41,357 nt of DNA from Lactiplantibacillus plantarum EGD-AQ4 (GTDB lineage: Bacteria > Bacillota > Bacilli > Lactobacillales > Lactobacillaceae). This document shows, in pieces, positions 1-8,805 of this stretch; position 1 is the first letter of the stretch, and the number at the start of each line of letters is the position of its first letter. The DNA is taken from contig NZ_AVAQ01000018.1 in the NCBI RefSeq assembly GCF_000463075.2, positions 1 through 41,357 on the forward strand, written 5' to 3'. The position numbers and the translations under genes were made by a program. A model generated the notes under the pieces. The model saw only the letters and a list, made by a program, of their open reading frames with translations, had not been told where the DNA came from and ran no database searches.

Positions 1-60
1 GGCTATCGAGATGGTTGGCACGCACGATTGGGGCGCCAACTCGCTTTTTTACCATCGTGA
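1..60 (+). CDS. 3' end of an upstream gene (tentative)
   Basis: The window opens inside the polysaccharide cluster. Frame 1 runs open from the window edge to a TGA at 58-60 and ends in a short basic tail beginning GYRDGWHARLG, which resembles the tails of many GT2 glycosyltransferases (inference from a very short stretch). About 60 bp then separate it from the next gene. The other two + frames are also open here (stops at 108-110 and 152-154), so the true frame is not certain. Confidence 0.3.
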   Translation, partial: GYRDGWHARLGRQLAFLPS

Positions 61-122
61 TGACGGCACAATTAGAAGACAGACCAAAGCTGGTCAACGA
101 AACGACTTAGGAGTGGACGAAC

Positions 123-1055
123 ATGCAATATGGGGCAGTTGTGGTAACTTTTAACCGCAAAAAATTATTACTTGAATCAATTACGGCGCTGATGAATCAG
201 ACGGTGCCGCCGAGAAAGATCATCATCATTGATAATCATTCGACCGATGGGACGCGTGCGACGCTGGAACACGAGGGCATCTTGACGAATCCCAAGGTCG
301 ACTATCGTTATTTGGACCAAAATATCGGTGGTGCCGGTGGGTTTGCGCGGGGTATGCAGATTGCTCAGGCCGACCCGAACCTTGACTGGGTCTCATTATC
401 CGATGACGATGCCATTTTTGAAGCGGATTATTTTGAAAAACTAATCGCGTATCACACGACCCATCCGACGCGGCAAATCCTGACGGGGAGCGTCTACGTG
501 GAAGATGGTCGCCTGCAAGTAGATCAACGCAATCGCTTCACGAGTTGGAGTACTTTTCGGACGCAGGCGGTTCCTGAACAGTCTTACACGGGCAACTTTG
601 AGTTTGACCAATACACTTTTTGCGGCGTCTTCATGAGCCTGGCGATCGTTAAGCAAGTCGGTGTGGCCGATGCAGGCTTCTTCATTTGGTGGGATGACTG
701 TGAATATGCGGTCCGGACGGCCAAGTTGTCCAAGCCAGTCAACGTGAGTGCGGCCAAGCTGATTCACAAGACCTATTTACCGTCGCTGGACTTAAAGACC
801 AGCTTCATTCCAGATTGGCGGCTCTACTACGGCCTACGCAACCGCTTCATCACCATCAAACGCTGGCGGGCCAATCCAGTGGTTAGTCTGGCCTGGCTGA
901 GCTATTTCTATGCGCGCTTGCTGTTCAAGCTATGCGGCCCATTTTATCGGGGGTATCGTAAAATGGTCATCAAAGCCTATACGCAGGCGTTGCGGGACGC
1001 TACGATTGAAAAAGAAGGCTTGAACCCTAATTTTATGCCGGGTCAGAAATTTTAA
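123..1055 (+). CDS. GT2 glycosyltransferase, galactofuranosyltransferase-like
   Basis: This 310-residue protein has the GT-A fold signatures of family 2. It opens with a nucleotide-binding strand (VVVTFNR, about residues 6-12), then IDNHSTDGT (36-44), NIGGAGGF (about 67-74) and the metal-binding DDDA (about 93-96). A WWDDCEY segment near residue 190 fits the catalytic-base region. The GGAGGF signature is common in galactofuranosyl- and rhamnosyltransferases, and the next gene makes UDP-galactofuranose, so transfer of Galf to a lipid-linked repeat unit at the inner membrane face is the best guess. The start ATG follows an AGGAG at 109-113. A terminator-like hairpin follows the gene. The exact sugar specificity cannot be read from sequence. 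Confidence 0.85.
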   Translation: MQYGAVVVTFNRKKLLLESITALMNQTVPPRKIIIIDNHSTDGTRATLEHEGILTNPKVDYRYLDQNIGGAGGFARGMQIAQADPNLDWVSLSDDDAIFEADYFEKLIAYHTTHPTRQILTGSVYVEDGRLQVDQRNRFTSWSTFRTQAVPEQSYTGNFEFDQYTFCGVFMSLAIVKQVGVADAGFFIWWDDCEYAVRTAKLSKPVNVSAAKLIHKTYLPSLDLKTSFIPDWRLYYGLRNRFITIKRWRANPVVSLAWLSYFYARLLFKLCGPFYRGYRKMVIKAYTQALRDATIEKEGLNPNFMPGQKF

Positions 1056-1070
1056 ACAGCACCCGTTGAC

Positions 1071-1106
1071 CGTCCAAGTTAGTCTGACTAATCTGGACGT
1101 TTTTTT
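1071..1106 (+). terminator. Rho-independent terminator after the GT2 gene
   Basis: CGTCCAAGTTAGTC is followed by the near-complementary GACTAATCTGGACG and seven T residues. It lies 16 bp after the stop codon and should separate the upstream glycosyltransferase transcript from glf. Confidence 0.85.
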
Positions 1107-1350
1107 GGACCCGGCAAAAATTTAATTTTTGAATTTATTTCCTAATTCCAGCTGATAAATTTTGTGGTTGGTGGTCTGGCCGGAATGGATTATTAGTCGG
1201 TAATAACTAAATCCGATGACTGACTAGACGTGGGCCGTCGCAAACGCGTTTAAACGGGTAATCATAATAATATTTGTTGTTTAGATAGTAAAGTTAATTT
1301 AACAAGGCCCCATATTTGATTAAAACCCATTATATCCGTATGTTGAACGA
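1107..1350. other. Intergenic stretch before glf
   Basis: No convincing gene is present. An imperfect inverted repeat lies at about 1186-1215 (GGATT-TAGT pairing with ACTAAATCC around a short bulge). The rest is A+T-rich leader ending at the glf promoter. Confidence 0.5.
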
Positions 1351-1378
1351 TTGTTTATCGTGTAATGTTTGTTATAAT
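1351..1378 (+). promoter_or_regulatory. Sigma-A promoter of glf, extended -10
   Basis: TTGTTT at 1351-1356 is followed after 16 bp by a perfect TATAAT at 1373-1378. A TG one base upstream of the hexamer makes it an extended -10. Transcription would start near 1385, about 30 bp before the chosen glf ATG. This rules out the longer in-frame extension that would start near 1316. Confidence 0.75.
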
Positions 1379-1414
1379 TCACCAATAACGAAGTTAATTT
1401 TTGGGGGAATTCAC

Positions 1415-2548
1415 ATGAACGAACGATACGATTATTTGGTTGTGGGGGCCGGATTATTCGGCGCCGTCTTTGCCCACGAAGCAGCCTTACGGGGCAAACG
1501 AGTCAAAGTGATCGAGAAACGCGACCACATCGCCGGCAATATTTATACCAAGGAAGTGGCGGGGATCCAAGTTCACCAATACGGTGCGCATATTTTCCAT
1601 ACCTCCGACCAGGAGATTTGGGATTACGTCAACCAATTTGCGACTTTTAACCGCTACACTAACAGTCCGGTCGCCAATTATAAGGGCCGGATGTACAACT
1701 TGCCATTCAACATGAATACCTTTAGCGAACTCTGGGGTGTCCGGACACCAGCTGAAGCGGCGGCGAAGATCGCTGAACAACGGGCCGCAGCCAACTTAGG
1801 CGACCAGCAACCGCGTAACCTAGAAGAACAAGCGATTGCGTTGATTGGGACCGATATTTACGAAAAGTTGATTAAGGGCTACACCGAAAAGCAGTGGGGA
1901 CAAAAGGCCACCGACTTACCCGCCTTCATCATTCGTCGGCTACCAGTCCGCTATACGTACGATAACAATTACTTTAACGACACTTATCAAGGGATTCCAA
2001 TCGGTGGCTATACGCAGATCGTTGAGAAGATGCTTGACCATCCTGAAATCACCGTGGAAACCAATACCGACTTTTTTGCCCATAAGGATGCCTATCTAGC
2101 AGCTTATCCCAAGATTGTCTTTACCGGGATGATTGACCAGTTCTTTGATTATCAACTGGGAGAATTAGCTTACCGCTCACTACGGTTTGAGACGGAGACG
2201 GTGCCCGTTGATAACTATCAAGGTAATGCGGTCGTCAACTATACGGATGCGGAGACCCCGTATACCCGGATCATCGAGCATAAGCATTTTGAATTCGGCA
2301 AGGGCGATGCGGATCAGTCCGTGATTACGCGGGAGTACCCGGCCAACTGGCAACGCGGGGATGAACCGTATTACCCAGTCAATAACCAGACGAACAATGC
2401 ACTGTATAAGCAGTACGCGAAGTTAGCGGCGGCCGAACCACAAGTGATTTTTGGTGGTCGTCTCGGGCAATACCGGTACTATGACATGCACCAAGTGATC
2501 CACGCGGCGTTGGTAACGGTCGCGGCGGAATTTGCACCGGTAAATTAA
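1415..2548 (+). CDS. glf: UDP-galactopyranose mutase
   Basis: This 377-residue FAD enzyme interconverts UDP-galactopyranose and UDP-galactofuranose in the cytoplasm, supplying the Galf donor for the surface polysaccharide. Evidence is the N-terminal dinucleotide-binding motif (VVGAGLFGAVFAHEAALRG), the following acidic strand VIEKRDHIAGN, the YGAHIFHT segment, GYTEKQWG and a C-terminal GGRLGQYRYYDMH block typical of Glf. Its length matches the family. The ATG at 1415 is chosen because GGGGG at 1403-1407 sits at normal spacing and the promoter lies just upstream; the reading frame is open further upstream without a ribosome site. It heads a run of closely spaced cluster genes. Confidence 0.96.
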   Translation: MNERYDYLVVGAGLFGAVFAHEAALRGKRVKVIEKRDHIAGNIYTKEVAGIQVHQYGAHIFHTSDQEIWDYVNQFATFNRYTNSPVANYKGRMYNLPFNMNTFSELWGVRTPAEAAAKIAEQRAAANLGDQQPRNLEEQAIALIGTDIYEKLIKGYTEKQWGQKATDLPAFIIRRLPVRYTYDNNYFNDTYQGIPIGGYTQIVEKMLDHPEITVETNTDFFAHKDAYLAAYPKIVFTGMIDQFFDYQLGELAYRSLRFETETVPVDNYQGNAVVNYTDAETPYTRIIEHKHFEFGKGDADQSVITREYPANWQRGDEPYYPVNNQTNNALYKQYAKLAAAEPQVIFGGRLGQYRYYDMHQVIHAALVTVAAEFAPVN

Positions 2549-2569
2549 AAGAATGTGTGATGATTGAAC

Positions 2570-3697
2570 ATGAAGAAACGGCTGGTGATAATTGGGGGTA
2601 GCCTGTCCCTGCTAGTGTTATTACTAGGCTATGCGTTTTACGCGCTCAGCATCCAGCGCGGGCAGGATACGGTGACGCGTATTTATCAAGCGGATCAAAA
2701 TGGCACACCGATTATTTCGCCTAGCCCGATTTTACTGGTAGGTAAGGCGAACCACCGCAATTTATTTCAGTCAGGAATCAACGGCTACGTCTTAACGAAT
2801 CGCAATCCACTAGGAACCTGGCTGCCACGGCATAATCAGACGATTCGACTCAAGTATCGCTCGGCGTTGACGAAGCCGGAGATTCAAAAAACGTTGCGGC
2901 AGGCGCGCTATCTGCAGGCCGGAACACAAAATACCGCAACGCCGGTTTTTGAGAATCGCCAGTATCAGGGCAATCCAGCGCAGTATGGGCGGATCAGTAC
3001 CAGTCACGATGGGCGGGTGTGGACGAAGCTGCCGATCAGTTATCCAAATGTCCATTTGAAACAGCCCAGCGTCAGCTATCGCCAGGGCCGTCTAACGTTG
3101 TTCGATGGGTCGTTAGCGTACTGGACGACCAATTTCAAAGACTGGCATCGCCAACGGTTGCAGCTCACTTCGACACGGTTTAAGCACGGTCAAGTCCAGA
3201 CGGTCTTGGCGCGCCGCTCGCAGTCGCCGCTAGTCATCATTCGTGGCACTGACCGGCAGACTAAGCGCGTGCAGCTCTACTATGGGCAGTTGACGAATCA
3301 TGACAAAGTGACACGTTGGCAGCAACTACGCTTAGGCAACTTGCAGGCGAAGCAGGTCGTTGGCCTGAATCTCATCAATCGCCAATTGATTCTCTTTCGC
3401 CAACAGGGGTCGCGACTGCTGATCTATCGTGCAAGGCGCCTGACAGAACCGGTCAAACGGGTCGGAACGGTGCGCCTCGAACATGCGCGTCATCAGCGGG
3501 TTACCGCGGTGAATCTGGTCGCGGTAAGCAAGCATCAGTATCAGTTGATTTTTAGCTTGGCAACGCGTGGTCACTTACAGAAACAACCGCGTTACCGTCG
3601 TTTAAATCAGCATTTTCGTGCCACGGGGAAGCAGCACTTATTAGTGACGGACTATCTCTGGACACAGTTTCAAATTAGTCAACATGGGAGTGAGTGA
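2570..3697 (+). CDS. Membrane-anchored protein of the polysaccharide cluster, function unknown
   Basis: About 375 residues. The N-terminus is a single hydrophobic segment (KRLVIIGGSLSLLVLLLGYAF) after two lysines, so the protein is probably anchored with its bulk outside. The exported part is very basic and rich in short beta-strand-like segments, with repeated aromatic and threonine positions reminiscent of a propeller fold (weak inference). I do not recognise the family. A TTG at 2564 or the ATG at 2570 could be the start; neither has a strong Shine-Dalgarno site. It begins 21 bp after glf and its stop overlaps the start region of the next gene, so it is co-transcribed and perhaps acts in assembly or processing of the polymer. 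Confidence 0.7.
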   Translation: MKKRLVIIGGSLSLLVLLLGYAFYALSIQRGQDTVTRIYQADQNGTPIISPSPILLVGKANHRNLFQSGINGYVLTNRNPLGTWLPRHNQTIRLKYRSALTKPEIQKTLRQARYLQAGTQNTATPVFENRQYQGNPAQYGRISTSHDGRVWTKLPISYPNVHLKQPSVSYRQGRLTLFDGSLAYWTTNFKDWHRQRLQLTSTRFKHGQVQTVLARRSQSPLVIIRGTDRQTKRVQLYYGQLTNHDKVTRWQQLRLGNLQAKQVVGLNLINRQLILFRQQGSRLLIYRARRLTEPVKRVGTVRLEHARHQRVTAVNLVAVSKHQYQLIFSLATRGHLQKQPRYRRLNQHFRATGKQHLLVTDYLWTQFQISQHGSE

Positions 3698-3702
3698 TTC
3701 GA

Positions 3703-4326
3703 ATGAAGGTCCAACCAAAGGAACGCTTTAAACTAGCGTGGCGGTGGTTACCGCTCGAATTACTGATTATGTTGCTCAGTATCGGCATTGGCTGGGGGCT
3801 GAATCAGTGGCTCCCCAAGCCGGTGTATCAAGCACAAGTCGACTTGAAAATCGTCCAAAAACCGCGGGCGAAGATGACCGCATCTCAGCGCCGCCGTCAA
3901 CGGCGTCAAGACATCAAGCTATTACCACAATTTAGTGTCATGCCGCACCAAGGCATTGTCTTGACGCAGGCCAGTGCCTACGCCTACATGCATGCCGGCA
4001 TCTGGCAGCCGATTCAAGAATTAAGTGAATCGGTCCAGGCGACACCCGTTGAACATCAGCCGGTGCTACGCGTGACGGCGTCGAGTAGTTCGCGGTCAGT
4101 TGCCCGACAGAATGCGCGAGCGTTTGAGGTGGCGATTACGGATAACTTAAAGTCATTGAAGCATTATCGCATCACAACGGTCCAGCGGCGAGTTCAACGG
4201 ACACCGAATGTGATTCAGGCGGCGATTTGGAAGCTGGTCCTCGTTATTGGGGGCAGCTTAGCGGTACTCAGTCCGTATCTCGTCAAATTTGTGCAAGGTT
4301 GGGGGCGTCAAGATGAAGCGACTTAA
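3703..4326 (+). CDS. Wzz/CpsC-like chain-length or assembly protein
   Basis: About 207 residues with two membrane segments: one near residues 13-34 (LPLELLIMLLSIGIGWGL) and one near the C-terminus (AIWKLVLVIGGSLAVLSPYLVKF). A roughly 140-residue extracytoplasmic part lies between them, beginning KPVYQAQVDLKIV. That topology and the YxAxxxLxI strand after the first segment are those of polysaccharide co-polymerases (Wzz/CpsC). No kinase domain is fused. Start choice is uncertain between GTG 3694 and ATG 3703; a GGGAG at 3686-3690 fits neither ideally. It overlaps the next gene by 14 bp. Expected role: chain length control with the Wzy-like protein that follows. Confidence 0.7.
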   Translation: MKVQPKERFKLAWRWLPLELLIMLLSIGIGWGLNQWLPKPVYQAQVDLKIVQKPRAKMTASQRRRQRRQDIKLLPQFSVMPHQGIVLTQASAYAYMHAGIWQPIQELSESVQATPVEHQPVLRVTASSSSRSVARQNARAFEVAITDNLKSLKHYRITTVQRRVQRTPNVIQAAIWKLVLVIGGSLAVLSPYLVKFVQGWGRQDEAT

Positions 4327-5548
4327 ATGGCGCCGACTGGTTCAAGATTACCAGACGGTCTATCTATTGATCTTTGCAGTCTACTTGGCTTCCGTGACGC
4401 TACAAACGACGACTTTTAATGTCATGTATCCGCATAAACTAGGCGTTTTGGTCGAGCTAGCGACCTTAGCCGCAATGTTTGGCCTGATTGTCTGCTTTCA
4501 GGCACTGACACCGCGCCAAATCATTGGTGAAGTCAGTCTGTTGGCACTGGTGACGGTCGTGACGCTGACGTCGGGGGCGCACTATTTGTTGCCGACGGTC
4601 ATGCTAGTGTTAGCGGCCCGCCAAGTGTCTTTTCGCCGAATCATGCAAGTCTATCTGGCAGTTGTTGGGGGCATCTTACTCTTAGCATTCATTGCCGCCG
4701 AGATTGGCCTGATTAAAAATATTACGTTCGTGACTGACGACGGGGTGCGTCAGTCCTTTGGGGTCGTCTATACGACGGATTTCGCTGCCCACATCTTTTA
4801 TCTCTGCGCAGCCTACTTGTATTTGCAAGCACGGCGGTTTCGGTTGGTGATGTTGATTCCGGCGTTACTCGGGTTAGTCGTGGTTTATCAATTTACCAAG
4901 ACGATGACCGATACGATTGCCCTGGTGGTGCTCATCAGCGGGTATTTGGTCTATGTCTATCGCCGGAAGCATCGGCATGTCAAGTGGTTGCGGCCACTGC
5001 TGCGCTACAGCTTTTTAACGTTACCGATTGCAAGTGGGCTGATGATTGGTCTCTCGAATATTTTTAATTATCAAGATAAGCTGCTGGCAACGCTCAATGA
5101 CGCGTTGTCGACCCGCCTAGCGCTGGGGCAAAATGCGCTGCTGGCTTATGGGGTCAAGTTGTTTGGACAGTCACCGATTCCAATCAATGGCTGGGGTGGC
5201 GACCGGGGACAGACTGTAGCTAGTGGTGTGGGAGATGCGACGTACTTTTTCATTGACTCTTCTTTTCTGAATATGCTGATTTCATACGGCTTATTGTTCA
5301 CAGTCATCGTAATTGCTGGAATTACCTGGTTCTTATATCAGCGCACACGGCACAACGATTATTTGTTACCGGTCATCATGATGGCCATCGCAATCAGTAG
5401 CATGTTTGATCAACATTTTCTGGAAGTCACGTATAACAGCTTCATCCTGATGCTGTTTGCGGAGCTGCCAAGTTATCATACGACGGTTGGCGCGGCGTTT
5501 GACCAGCCAATCGTTAGTCCAAGGGGGGCACTGACGGATGAATCATAA
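4313..5548 (+). CDS. Wzy-like polysaccharide polymerase (O-antigen ligase/polymerase type)
   Basis: This 411-residue protein is strongly hydrophobic, with about ten membrane segments and a larger extracytoplasmic loop around residues 245-315 (from the DALSTRLALGQNALLAYG segment to the GVGDATYFFIDSSFLNML segment). The loop ending in a YFFIDSSFLNM-type segment followed by LISYGLLF is typical of Gram-positive Wzy polymerases, which join lipid-linked repeat units outside the membrane. ATG 4313 is chosen because GGGGGCG at 4301-4307 precedes it; a longer frame starts at 4289. It overlaps the Wzz-like gene upstream and the next gene by 11 bp, which argues for translational coupling. Confidence 0.8.
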   Translation: MKRLKWRRLVQDYQTVYLLIFAVYLASVTLQTTTFNVMYPHKLGVLVELATLAAMFGLIVCFQALTPRQIIGEVSLLALVTVVTLTSGAHYLLPTVMLVLAARQVSFRRIMQVYLAVVGGILLLAFIAAEIGLIKNITFVTDDGVRQSFGVVYTTDFAAHIFYLCAAYLYLQARRFRLVMLIPALLGLVVVYQFTKTMTDTIALVVLISGYLVYVYRRKHRHVKWLRPLLRYSFLTLPIASGLMIGLSNIFNYQDKLLATLNDALSTRLALGQNALLAYGVKLFGQSPIPINGWGGDRGQTVASGVGDATYFFIDSSFLNMLISYGLLFTVIVIAGITWFLYQRTRHNDYLLPVIMMAIAISSMFDQHFLEVTYNSFILMLFAELPSYHTTVGAAFDQPIVSPRGALTDES

Positions 5549-6641
5549 ACAAGCCTATCGGGTTCAACGCATCATTGTCATCGTGGCCCTGTTACTGATT
5601 CTATTTGGGGATACCAATATGAACGGCGTCTTCAGTTTCAGCCATCAACCGCAACAGATCTGGTTCTACCCACAACTCGTCGTGGCGTTAATGACCGCTG
5701 CCGGGCCGAACCTATTACTGATGGCACTCGGGGCTGCCCAGTTACGTCGACCGGCGTTAGCCATTAGTCAGTTGATTCGGCAGATTCTCTGGTTGATGGG
5801 TGGGATTGCGCTGTTCTCATTATTCTTCTATCTGGAAGATTTATTGGGACAATCTCAGGGCCTGGCTAACTTTAATCTGGCGGGGTTCTTCACGGCCCTC
5901 GCTCAGGCGCCAGTCGGCTTTTATGATATTTTATACGAATTGTTGGGCTTCTTCGTGACGTTGCCATTACTGCGTGTGATTGCGCACCATGCCAGTATCA
6001 CGATTCAGCGCTACCTGTTTTGGGCAGAACTCGTCTTCATCGGCATGGTGCCCATCGTGGTCTTCTTCACCGGACTTACGACCATCAATATTGACCCACC
6101 ATTAGCGATTACAGCGGGGTGCTTCTTCGCTTTGATGGGTTATTGGCTCAGTCAGGCTGACCTATTGACGCGCATCACGCGTGAACAGTTGTTAGTCGCG
6201 TGGTTACTGACTGTGGCTTGTTACGCGGTGATGGTCTCGGTCACGATGTATCAGGTTAATCTGGAACATAACTTCGACCTCATCAGCAGTCAGCCCTTTG
6301 CCCAGACTTTTCAAGCCATTCCGTGCCTGACGCTCTGGGTAACCGTTGCGACCTGGGTCATGAACCGCACGACCTTAAAGCAGCCCCGGCGACATAACTT
6401 TGTCCAAACGACCTACGGAACCTTATTGGTCGCTGGTCTGCTGATTGAGCCGTTCACGGGTATCACCCGCGTTTTGACCCCGGTGTTCGGGGCTTGGTGG
6501 GCGGCCTGGTTGTGGACACTAGCAGTTGGTCTCGTCAGTGTCGAAGTCGTGTGGTTACTCCGACACTGGCAGTGGGCCCGTCAGTTACTTCCGGATTTGT
6601 TCGGCGGGGCCGAGCTGAGCGGGGGATTGGCGGATGGCTAA
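5538..6641 (+). CDS. Polytopic membrane protein of the polysaccharide cluster, unknown function
   Basis: A 367-residue, very hydrophobic protein with roughly nine or ten membrane segments and few conserved polar residues. I do not recognise a catalytic motif. The start ATG overlaps the end of the polymerase gene, and GGGGGG at about 5522-5527 serves as ribosome site. Its end overlaps the acyltransferase gene by 8 bp. Its position between polymerase and acyltransferase suggests a role in export or acyl-group handling, but that is only context. Confidence 0.75.
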   Translation: MNHKQAYRVQRIIVIVALLLILFGDTNMNGVFSFSHQPQQIWFYPQLVVALMTAAGPNLLLMALGAAQLRRPALAISQLIRQILWLMGGIALFSLFFYLEDLLGQSQGLANFNLAGFFTALAQAPVGFYDILYELLGFFVTLPLLRVIAHHASITIQRYLFWAELVFIGMVPIVVFFTGLTTINIDPPLAITAGCFFALMGYWLSQADLLTRITREQLLVAWLLTVACYAVMVSVTMYQVNLEHNFDLISSQPFAQTFQAIPCLTLWVTVATWVMNRTTLKQPRRHNFVQTTYGTLLVAGLLIEPFTGITRVLTPVFGAWWAAWLWTLAVGLVSVEVVWLLRHWQWARQLLPDLFGGAELSGGLADG

Positions 6642-7764
6642 ACGAATTGAATGGATCGATGTTGCAAAGGGGATCGCAATTCTGGCCGTAGTCGTTGGAC
6701 ATACCTTGGGGCCGTATAACGGTCAGTTCTTTGGTAGCTTGATTTTTGCCTTTCACATGCCGATTTTTTTCATGTTGAGTGGCTACCTGTATCATCCACG
6801 CCCGCCCATACAAGAGTGTCGGCGTGGGACGGTCAATTTGTTGCTACCATATCTTGCGACGGCGGTGTTAGTCCTCGGCGTGAGTGCCGTGGCGCGCTGG
6901 TTGCCACATAATGCCGTCTTGTTAGCCTATTTTCCAAGCTGGCAAACGGGGCTGTTGGCCGCCGTCTATGGTGCGGGCTCGCAAGTCTTCAATCCGTGGC
7001 ACTGGCAGGTCCAACCGATTGGGGCGGTATGGTTTTTGCTGAGTATGTTCATTGCCATTCAGTTGTTCAACGGCTGGATGGCGCTGACAGCACGGTATGC
7101 ACAACGGACTCGCCAAGATTTGGCCCGCGGCGTCATCGTGATTGCACTTGCCATCAGTGGTGGTGTTTTAGGTCAAATCGCGTACTTGCCATGGGCGTTT
7201 AACGCAGCCTTGTTGGCGCAAGTGTTCTTGTACGCCGGCTACCTGGTGCGGCAAACGAATCTATTAGAGCGGATGCCGGCGCCCTGGTATCTCTTGTTGA
7301 CGTTCATGTGGCTGTTAAGTGCGTTTCAGGGTTATTTTGCGCTGACAGTTCCCGTGTCGCCAAACTTGCTGATTAGTGTGATGGGTGGTGTTGCCGGGAG
7401 TCTATGCGTGATTCGCTTCAGTGAATGGCTGTCTCAACACGCGACCAAACGCGTCGTTCAGGGCCTAAAACGGTACGGTCAATTATCATTAGTCGTGCTG
7501 TGCTTTCATCTGATCGACTTAGATGTGATTGGGCTCGCCGGCTGGGTCAACAGTCTCGTATTGTCGCATGGCGGGCCACTAATCGCAACCGTCGCCACGA
7601 TTGGTTATCGGATTGCGTTTGTGACACTTGCGATGTGGGCAATCCCACATTTACCGGTGCTGCGGGCGTGTTTCTTACCTAGACAGTACTCGTTTAAGTG
7701 GCTGCAACGCCGTGAAAAACAATATGTACAACTCAGTAAACCAAGAGATGATAAAGTGAATTAA
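6634..7764 (+). CDS. Acyltransferase-3 family O-acetyltransferase
   Basis: This 376-residue integral membrane protein begins with the family signature RIEWIDVAKGIAILAVVVGH, containing the WIDVAKG and conserved H, and continues with FHMPIFFMLSGYLY. These are hallmarks of the OafA/WecH acyltransferase-3 family (PF01757), which transfers acyl groups, usually acetyl, onto sugars of cell-surface polymers. About ten membrane segments are visible. A GCGGGGGATT sequence ahead of the ATG gives a ribosome site inside the upstream gene. It probably O-acetylates the repeat unit made by this cluster. Acceptor sugar and position cannot be read. Confidence 0.9.
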   Translation: MAKRIEWIDVAKGIAILAVVVGHTLGPYNGQFFGSLIFAFHMPIFFMLSGYLYHPRPPIQECRRGTVNLLLPYLATAVLVLGVSAVARWLPHNAVLLAYFPSWQTGLLAAVYGAGSQVFNPWHWQVQPIGAVWFLLSMFIAIQLFNGWMALTARYAQRTRQDLARGVIVIALAISGGVLGQIAYLPWAFNAALLAQVFLYAGYLVRQTNLLERMPAPWYLLLTFMWLLSAFQGYFALTVPVSPNLLISVMGGVAGSLCVIRFSEWLSQHATKRVVQGLKRYGQLSLVVLCFHLIDLDVIGLAGWVNSLVLSHGGPLIATVATIGYRIAFVTLAMWAIPHLPVLRACFLPRQYSFKWLQRREKQYVQLSKPRDDKVN

Positions 7765-7852
7765 CAGTCGTTTGTAAATACTTGCATTTTTAAACGGTCG
7801 CGACACTAGCTTCGTGTTTCGTCGCGATTATAGACCAGAGGGGGACTGGCAA

Positions 7853-8629
7853 ATGAAAGTACAAATTTATGTTGCGGCACATAAGCCGTATCAAATGCCA
7901 CAAGATTCAACGTATCGACCGATCTTTGTCGGGGCGGCGCTCAATGGGGTGACGCCGCAGCATTATCAACCGGACAATGTCGGCGATAATATTTCGGCCA
8001 GCAATCCAAATTTTAATGAATTAACCGCAATGTATTGGATCTGGAAGAACTGCCACGCGGATATCAAGGGCTTGAATCAATATCGGCGCTACTTAGCAGA
8101 AGCACCGAAGCGCAAGCTGGCCGGAATCCTGTCAATGGACGAGATTGAAGGCTTGCTCGAGCAATATGATGTCATCGTGCCGAAGAAACGCCACTATTAT
8201 ATTGAGTCGAATTACTCGCACTACATCCACGCCCACCATCAGGAGCCGTTGGATGTGATGCGGACGGTCATCCACGACCAACATCCGGATTTCTTAGCGG
8301 ATTTTGACCGCTTGATGCACCAGACGTCCGCGCACATGTTTAACATGATGATTATGCCGGGCCCGAAGTTCGACGCCTACGCTGAATGGGTCTTTGATAT
8401 CCTATTTGAAGTCCGGAACCGAATCGATATTTCAGACTATGATGTTCAGGAAGCACGTGTCTTTGGTTATCTATCAGAGTTGTTGTTAGATGTCTGGATC
8501 AATCATCAACACCTCAGTTACGTTGAGGTGCCGGTAATGTATATGGAGAAGCAACAATTGCCGGCGAAGGCCTACAATTTACTGAAACGCAAATTCTTCC
8601 CGCAAGCGGCTAAACGGACCCATTTTTAA
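7853..8629 (+). CDS. DUF4422 glycosyltransferase
   Basis: A 258-residue soluble protein whose N-terminus (YVAAHKPYQMPQD, then PIFVGAALNG, GDNISASNPNFNELTAMYW and IKGLNQYRRYLA) matches the DUF4422 pattern (PF14393). Capsule enzymes of this family transfer galactose or other sugars to the lipid-linked unit. ATG 7853 follows GAGGGGG at about 7838-7844; a longer frame reaching 7814 lacks such a site. The 88 bp leader contains a 7 bp inverted repeat (TCGCGAC 7798-7804 with GTCGCGA 7821-7827), so this last + strand gene may have its own regulation. A strong terminator follows. Confidence 0.85.
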   Translation: MKVQIYVAAHKPYQMPQDSTYRPIFVGAALNGVTPQHYQPDNVGDNISASNPNFNELTAMYWIWKNCHADIKGLNQYRRYLAEAPKRKLAGILSMDEIEGLLEQYDVIVPKKRHYYIESNYSHYIHAHHQEPLDVMRTVIHDQHPDFLADFDRLMHQTSAHMFNMMIMPGPKFDAYAEWVFDILFEVRNRIDISDYDVQEARVFGYLSELLLDVWINHQHLSYVEVPVMYMEKQQLPAKAYNLLKRKFFPQAAKRTHF

Positions 8630-8690
8630 GAGGGTAGTAGTGAGACTTGAGATTGAGATGACAGTCGCATTATGTTAGGGTCGCAAAATA

Positions 8691-8740
8691 AAACGTTCGA
8701 TGAGCAAGTCCTGCAAGACTTGGTTATCGAACGTTTTTTG
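8691..8740. terminator. Bidirectional terminator between convergent cluster genes
   Basis: AAACGTTCGAT and ATCGAACGTTT form a long stem, extended inward by CAAGTC/GACTTG around a CTGCAA loop. It is followed by a T run on the + strand and by TTTTATTTT on the - strand, so it can serve both the DUF4422 gene and the flippase gene. Confidence 0.9.
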
Positions 8741-8805
8741 ATTAGCAATATTAGCAGGTGTACATCAGCATTAGTGGCTGCATTGCAACCCTCAGTGCAC
8801 GCGAG

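Noticed and set aside
1316-1414. Longer N-terminus for UDP-galactopyranose mutase
   Set aside because: The extension overlaps an extended -10 promoter and lies ahead of a GGGGG ribosome site that fits the ATG at 1415; the FAD motif normally lies near the N-terminus.
3316-3555. A 79-codon frame inside the anchored cluster protein gene
   Set aside because: It is in another frame of a longer open gene and has no start signal of its own.
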